From the NCBI RefSeq assembly GCF_030815485.1, contig NZ_JAUSWV010000002.1, forward strand, positions 5,828,001 to 5,892,000: DNA of 64,000 nt. The letters run 5' to 3'. The position numbers were made by a program, and so were the translations under genes. Origin of the DNA: Streptomyces rishiriensis (lineage in GTDB: Bacteria; Actinomycetota; Actinomycetes; Streptomycetales; Streptomycetaceae). A model generated the notes under the pieces. It had not been told where the DNA came from and made no database searches. It saw only the letters and a program-made list of their open reading frames with translations. Numbering within the stretch: position 1 is the first letter of the stretch; every line of letters begins with the position of its first letter. This document shows, one piece after another, positions 61,567 to 64,000 of this stretch.

Positions 61567-63404
61567 CGGCGGTCGGCCTCCTGTTCCCCGAAGCGGGTTC
61601 CGGACGGTGTCCCGGAAGGCTCTGCGGACGGTGATCCGGACGGCTCTCCGGACATGAGGTGGGCGTACTCGGCATTGCTGCGCAGCAGTTCGTGATGGGT
61701 GCCCACGGCGGTGACACGCCCGTCGGACAGCAGGGCGACACGGTCGGCGAGGAGCACGGTGGACGGCCGGTGCGCCACGATCAGCGCGGTGGTGTCGGCG
61801 AGGACCTGCCGCAGCGCGGCCTCCACGGCGGCCTCGGTGTGCACGTCCAGCGCGGACAGCGGGTCGTCCAGGACGAGGAACCCGGGCTGCCCGACGACGG
61901 CTCTGGCCAGCGCGAGACGCTGCCGCTGGCCGCCGGAGAGGCTGAGGCCCTGCTCGCCGACCTGCGTGTCGACACCCTGCGGCAGCGCGTGCGCGAAGTC
62001 CGCCTGTGCCACACCCAGCGCCCGTTCCAGCTCCACGGCGCCCGCACCGTCCGCCGCCCCCATCAGGACGTTGTCCCCGACGCTCGCGGAGAACAGGGTC
62101 GGCTCCTCGAAGGCGACGGCGACCCGTGAGCGCAGCTCCTCGCGGGACATCGCCGTGATGTCCTCACCGTCGAGCGTGATGCGGCCGGCGGTCACCTCGT
62201 GCAGCCGGGGGACGAGCGCCGTGAGCGTGGTCTTCCCGCTGCCGGTCGCCCCGACCAGCGCCATGGACTCGCCGGGCCGGATGTGCAGGTCCACGCCGTC
62301 GAGGGTGGGCGGGGAGTCGGGGGAGGCGTCGGGATAGCGGAAGGTCACGCCGTCGAACCGCAGACCGCCGTCGGCCGCCACGGTCCGCGCACCACGGCCG
62401 TCGGGCTCCTCGGGCGGCTCGTCCATCACCTCGAAGTAGCGCTCGGTCGCCGTCGCCGCCTCCTGGCTCATCGCCAGCAGGAAGCCGATCGAGTCCACCG
62501 GCCACCGCAGCGCGAGCGCCGTGGACAGGAAGGCGACCAGGGTGCCCGCCGACAGCTCGCCGTCCGCCACCTGCACCGAGCCGAGCACCAGCGCGGCGCC
62601 GATCGCCACCTCCGGGAGCGTCACGATGACGGCCCAGATCGTCGCCAGCAGCCGCGCCTTGCGCAGCTCCGTGCCGCGCAGCGTCGACGACAGCTCCCGG
62701 AAGGCCCGCGCCTGGCTCTGGTGCCGCCCGAAGCCCTTGATGATCCTGATCCCGAGGACGCTCTCCTCGACCACCGTCGTCAGGTCCCCGGCCTGGTCCT
62801 GGGCGCGCCGCGCGACGACCGAGTACCGGTTCTCGAAGTACACGCACATCACGACGACGGGGACGGCCGGCCCGAGGATGACCAGCCCGAGCGTCCAGTC
62901 CTGGAGCAGCATGATGACGACGCCGAAGAGGATCGTCACCGAGTTGACCAGCAGGAACGTCAGCGGGAAGGCGAGGAACATGCGCAGCAGCCCCAGATCG
63001 GCCGTCGCCCGGGACAGCAGCTGTCCCGAGGGCCACCGGTCGTGGAAGGCCACCGGCAGCCGCTGGAGCCGCCCGTAGAGATCCGCGCGCATCTCCGCCT
63101 CGACGTGCGACAGCGGACGCGCCACCATCCAGCGCCGCAACCCGAACAGCAGCGCCTCCGCGAACCCGAGCAGCAGCAGGCAGAGCGCGCCCAGCCAGAC
63201 CCCGGCCGTGTCCCGGTCGGCCACGGGGCCGTCCACCATCCACTTCAGGACGAGCGGGATGACCAGCCCCGTACAGGAGGCGACCACGGCGACGAAGGCG
63301 GCCGCGAACAGCCGTATCCGGATGGGACGGACGTACGGCCACAGACGCAGCAGGGAGCGTACGGCGGAGCGGTTTCGGGAAGCGGTTGCAGGTGTCCTGG
63401 GCAT
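61563..63404 (-). CDS. ABC exporter half-transporter with Asp in place of catalytic Glu
   Basis: A 613-residue TMD-NBD fusion. ATG 63404 (MPRTPATASRNRSAVRSLL) is chosen as it gives the usual family length; the longer frame upstream is not protein-like. Walker A GATGSGKTTL, signature LSLSGGQRQR and H-loop AHRPS are intact, but Walker B reads FLVLDDPLSALD, with Asp replacing the catalytic Glu. That is the pattern of the degenerate site in heterodimeric exporters such as TM287/288. First gene of its pair. Confidence 0.93.
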   Translation of the reverse strand: MPRTPATASRNRSAVRSLLRLWPYVRPIRIRLFAAAFVAVVASCTGLVIPLVLKWMVDGPVADRDTAGVWLGALCLLLLGFAEALLFGLRRWMVARPLSHVEAEMRADLYGRLQRLPVAFHDRWPSGQLLSRATADLGLLRMFLAFPLTFLLVNSVTILFGVVIMLLQDWTLGLVILGPAVPVVVMCVYFENRYSVVARRAQDQAGDLTTVVEESVLGIRIIKGFGRHQSQARAFRELSSTLRGTELRKARLLATIWAVIVTLPEVAIGAALVLGSVQVADGELSAGTLVAFLSTALALRWPVDSIGFLLAMSQEAATATERYFEVMDEPPEEPDGRGARTVAADGGLRFDGVTFRYPDASPDSPPTLDGVDLHIRPGESMALVGATGSGKTTLTALVPRLHEVTAGRITLDGEDITAMSREELRSRVAVAFEEPTLFSASVGDNVLMGAADGAGAVELERALGVAQADFAHALPQGVDTQVGEQGLSLSGGQRQRLALARAVVGQPGFLVLDDPLSALDVHTEAAVEAALRQVLADTTALIVAHRPSTVLLADRVALLSDGRVTAVGTHHELLRSNAEYAHLMSGEPSGSPSAEPSGTPSGTRFGEQEADRR

Positions 63405-63726
63405 CACCGCGAGCCTACGGACCGGCGCTGACGACGCCCACCGAGTTTTGGCCGGGCCGGGCTCGGCCGCTGGTCCTACGACCTGCGTGTTCGAGGGGTC
63501 GTACCAGGACAGCGGCGGATCGGCCGACACCCGTTCGGGCGAGCCGGCCGAGGTGCCGGCCGCCGTCTCCCCCGCAGTCGCCGTACGGCGGCGGCCCGGC
63601 GGGCAGCTCCGGCCGGCCGGGGACGAGACCGGCCTGTGCACGGGAGTCGGCGGCCGGATCGCCTACGTGGTCGGTCTTCGGCCTCCTGGGGGTGCCGCGC
63701 GGAGCGCGTGGGCCCGCGACGTCGCC
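63405..63726. other. 322-bp gap, no supported gene
   Basis: GC-rich sequence between two minus-strand genes. Frames exist on both strands but none has a start with a ribosome site or a recognisable motif. One plus frame reads TCVFEGSYQDSGGSADT, which could be a relic. I annotate nothing. Confidence 0.5.
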
Positions 63727-64000
63727 TCACCCCACCACCCGCAGCAGCAGAACCGCCCGCCCGGGCACCGTCACCGGCATCCCCGCCGGATGCGTCACCC
63801 CCGGCGCCTCCGCCTGCTCCTCGCGCGACGTGTCGACGACCACCTCGTACCGCTCCGCCCAGGGCGCCCCCGGCAGGACGAAGTTCACCGGCCGGTCCCC
63901 GGCGTGCAGAACGGCGAGGAAGCTGTCGTCGGTGATCAGGGCCCCCCGCTCGTCCCGGCCGGGAATGTCCCGACCGGACAGGTACATCCCGAGGGTCGCC
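63727..64000 (-). CDS. glgX: Glycogen debranching enzyme, C-terminal end only
   Basis: The last 90 residues of a GlgX/TreX-type isoamylase run in from the right edge: ATLGMYLSGRDIPGRDERG, then DDSFLAVLHAGDRPVNFVLPG, WAERYEVVVDTSREEQAEA and PVTVPGRAVLLLRVV, the C-terminal beta-sandwich. The catalytic barrel lies outside the window, so the enzyme is inferred from this domain alone. It would remove alpha-1,6 branches of the glucan handled by the glg genes at 33-45 kb. Confidence 0.75.
   Translation of the reverse strand, partial: ATLGMYLSGRDIPGRDERGALITDDSFLAVLHAGDRPVNFVLPGAPWAERYEVVVDTSREEQAEAPGVTHPAGMPVTVPGRAVLLLRVVG

Noticed and set aside
58534-61695. Plus-strand frame of more than 1000 codons across the ABC genes
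   Set aside because: Low-complexity Arg/His/Gln composition, spans four real gene ends, no start signal. A shadow.

Overview
The window is high-GC actinobacterial DNA. Almost every protein resembles Streptomyces, and the gene order (absC-like MarR gene, icmA, pyk-ackA-pta/pfkA, then glgB-pep2-treS-glgE/glgP) is what I recall from one core-chromosome arm of Streptomyces coelicolor and its relatives. That synteny is from memory and was not searched. GTG and TTG starts, 4-base stop/start overlaps and very GC-rich third codon positions fit the same assignment. I saw no rRNA, tRNA, CRISPR array, insertion sequence or prophage.

Layout. 0-3.5 kb: a PepSY protein divergent from an OmpR-type two-component system, then the MarR regulator AbsC. 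3.5-9.1 kb: an operon of three AIM24-family proteins, DUF3817 and thiamine-binding-type genes, a secreted metzincin, the wreck of an ArsR/MFS pair, and a second MarR + DUF3817 pair. 9.2-12.9 kb: isobutyryl-CoA mutase large subunit under a palindrome, a TetR regulator with a clear operator, and a thioredoxin-TPR protein. 12.9-16.3 kb: a dyad-rich control region and three genes for exported or membrane proteins of unknown function. 16.4-22.5 kb: central carbon genes pyk, ackA, pta and, divergently, pfkA, followed by a degenerate minisatellite. 22.9-27.7 kb: a double-XRE regulator, a CitA/CitB-type two-component system and the dicarboxylate carrier it probably controls. 27.9-33.6 kb: oxidoreductases, Lrp, MerR-thioredoxin and a HelD-type RNA polymerase ATPase.

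33.7-45.2 kb is the GlgE pathway. TreS turns trehalose into maltose, Pep2 phosphorylates it, GlgE polymerises maltose-1-phosphate into alpha-1,4-glucan, GlgB branches it, and the divergent GlgP degrades it. A GlgX end is cut by the right window edge. 45.4-51.1 kb holds a MoxR-type AAA ATPase with a metallopeptidase/VWA protein and two flanking unknown proteins, the best candidate here for an undescribed system. 51.1-55.7 kb has a DUF1990 protein and two tandem secreted M4 (thermolysin-like) proteases. 56-63.4 kb has two ABC exporter pairs, each a heterodimer with one consensus and one degenerate ATP site.

Accessory scars are few: the ArsR/MFS fusion scar at 7.6 kb and the internally deleted S8 protease at 42 kb. 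Most remaining novelty lies in regulatory DNA (dyads, direct repeats, hairpins) and in conserved genes of unknown function.
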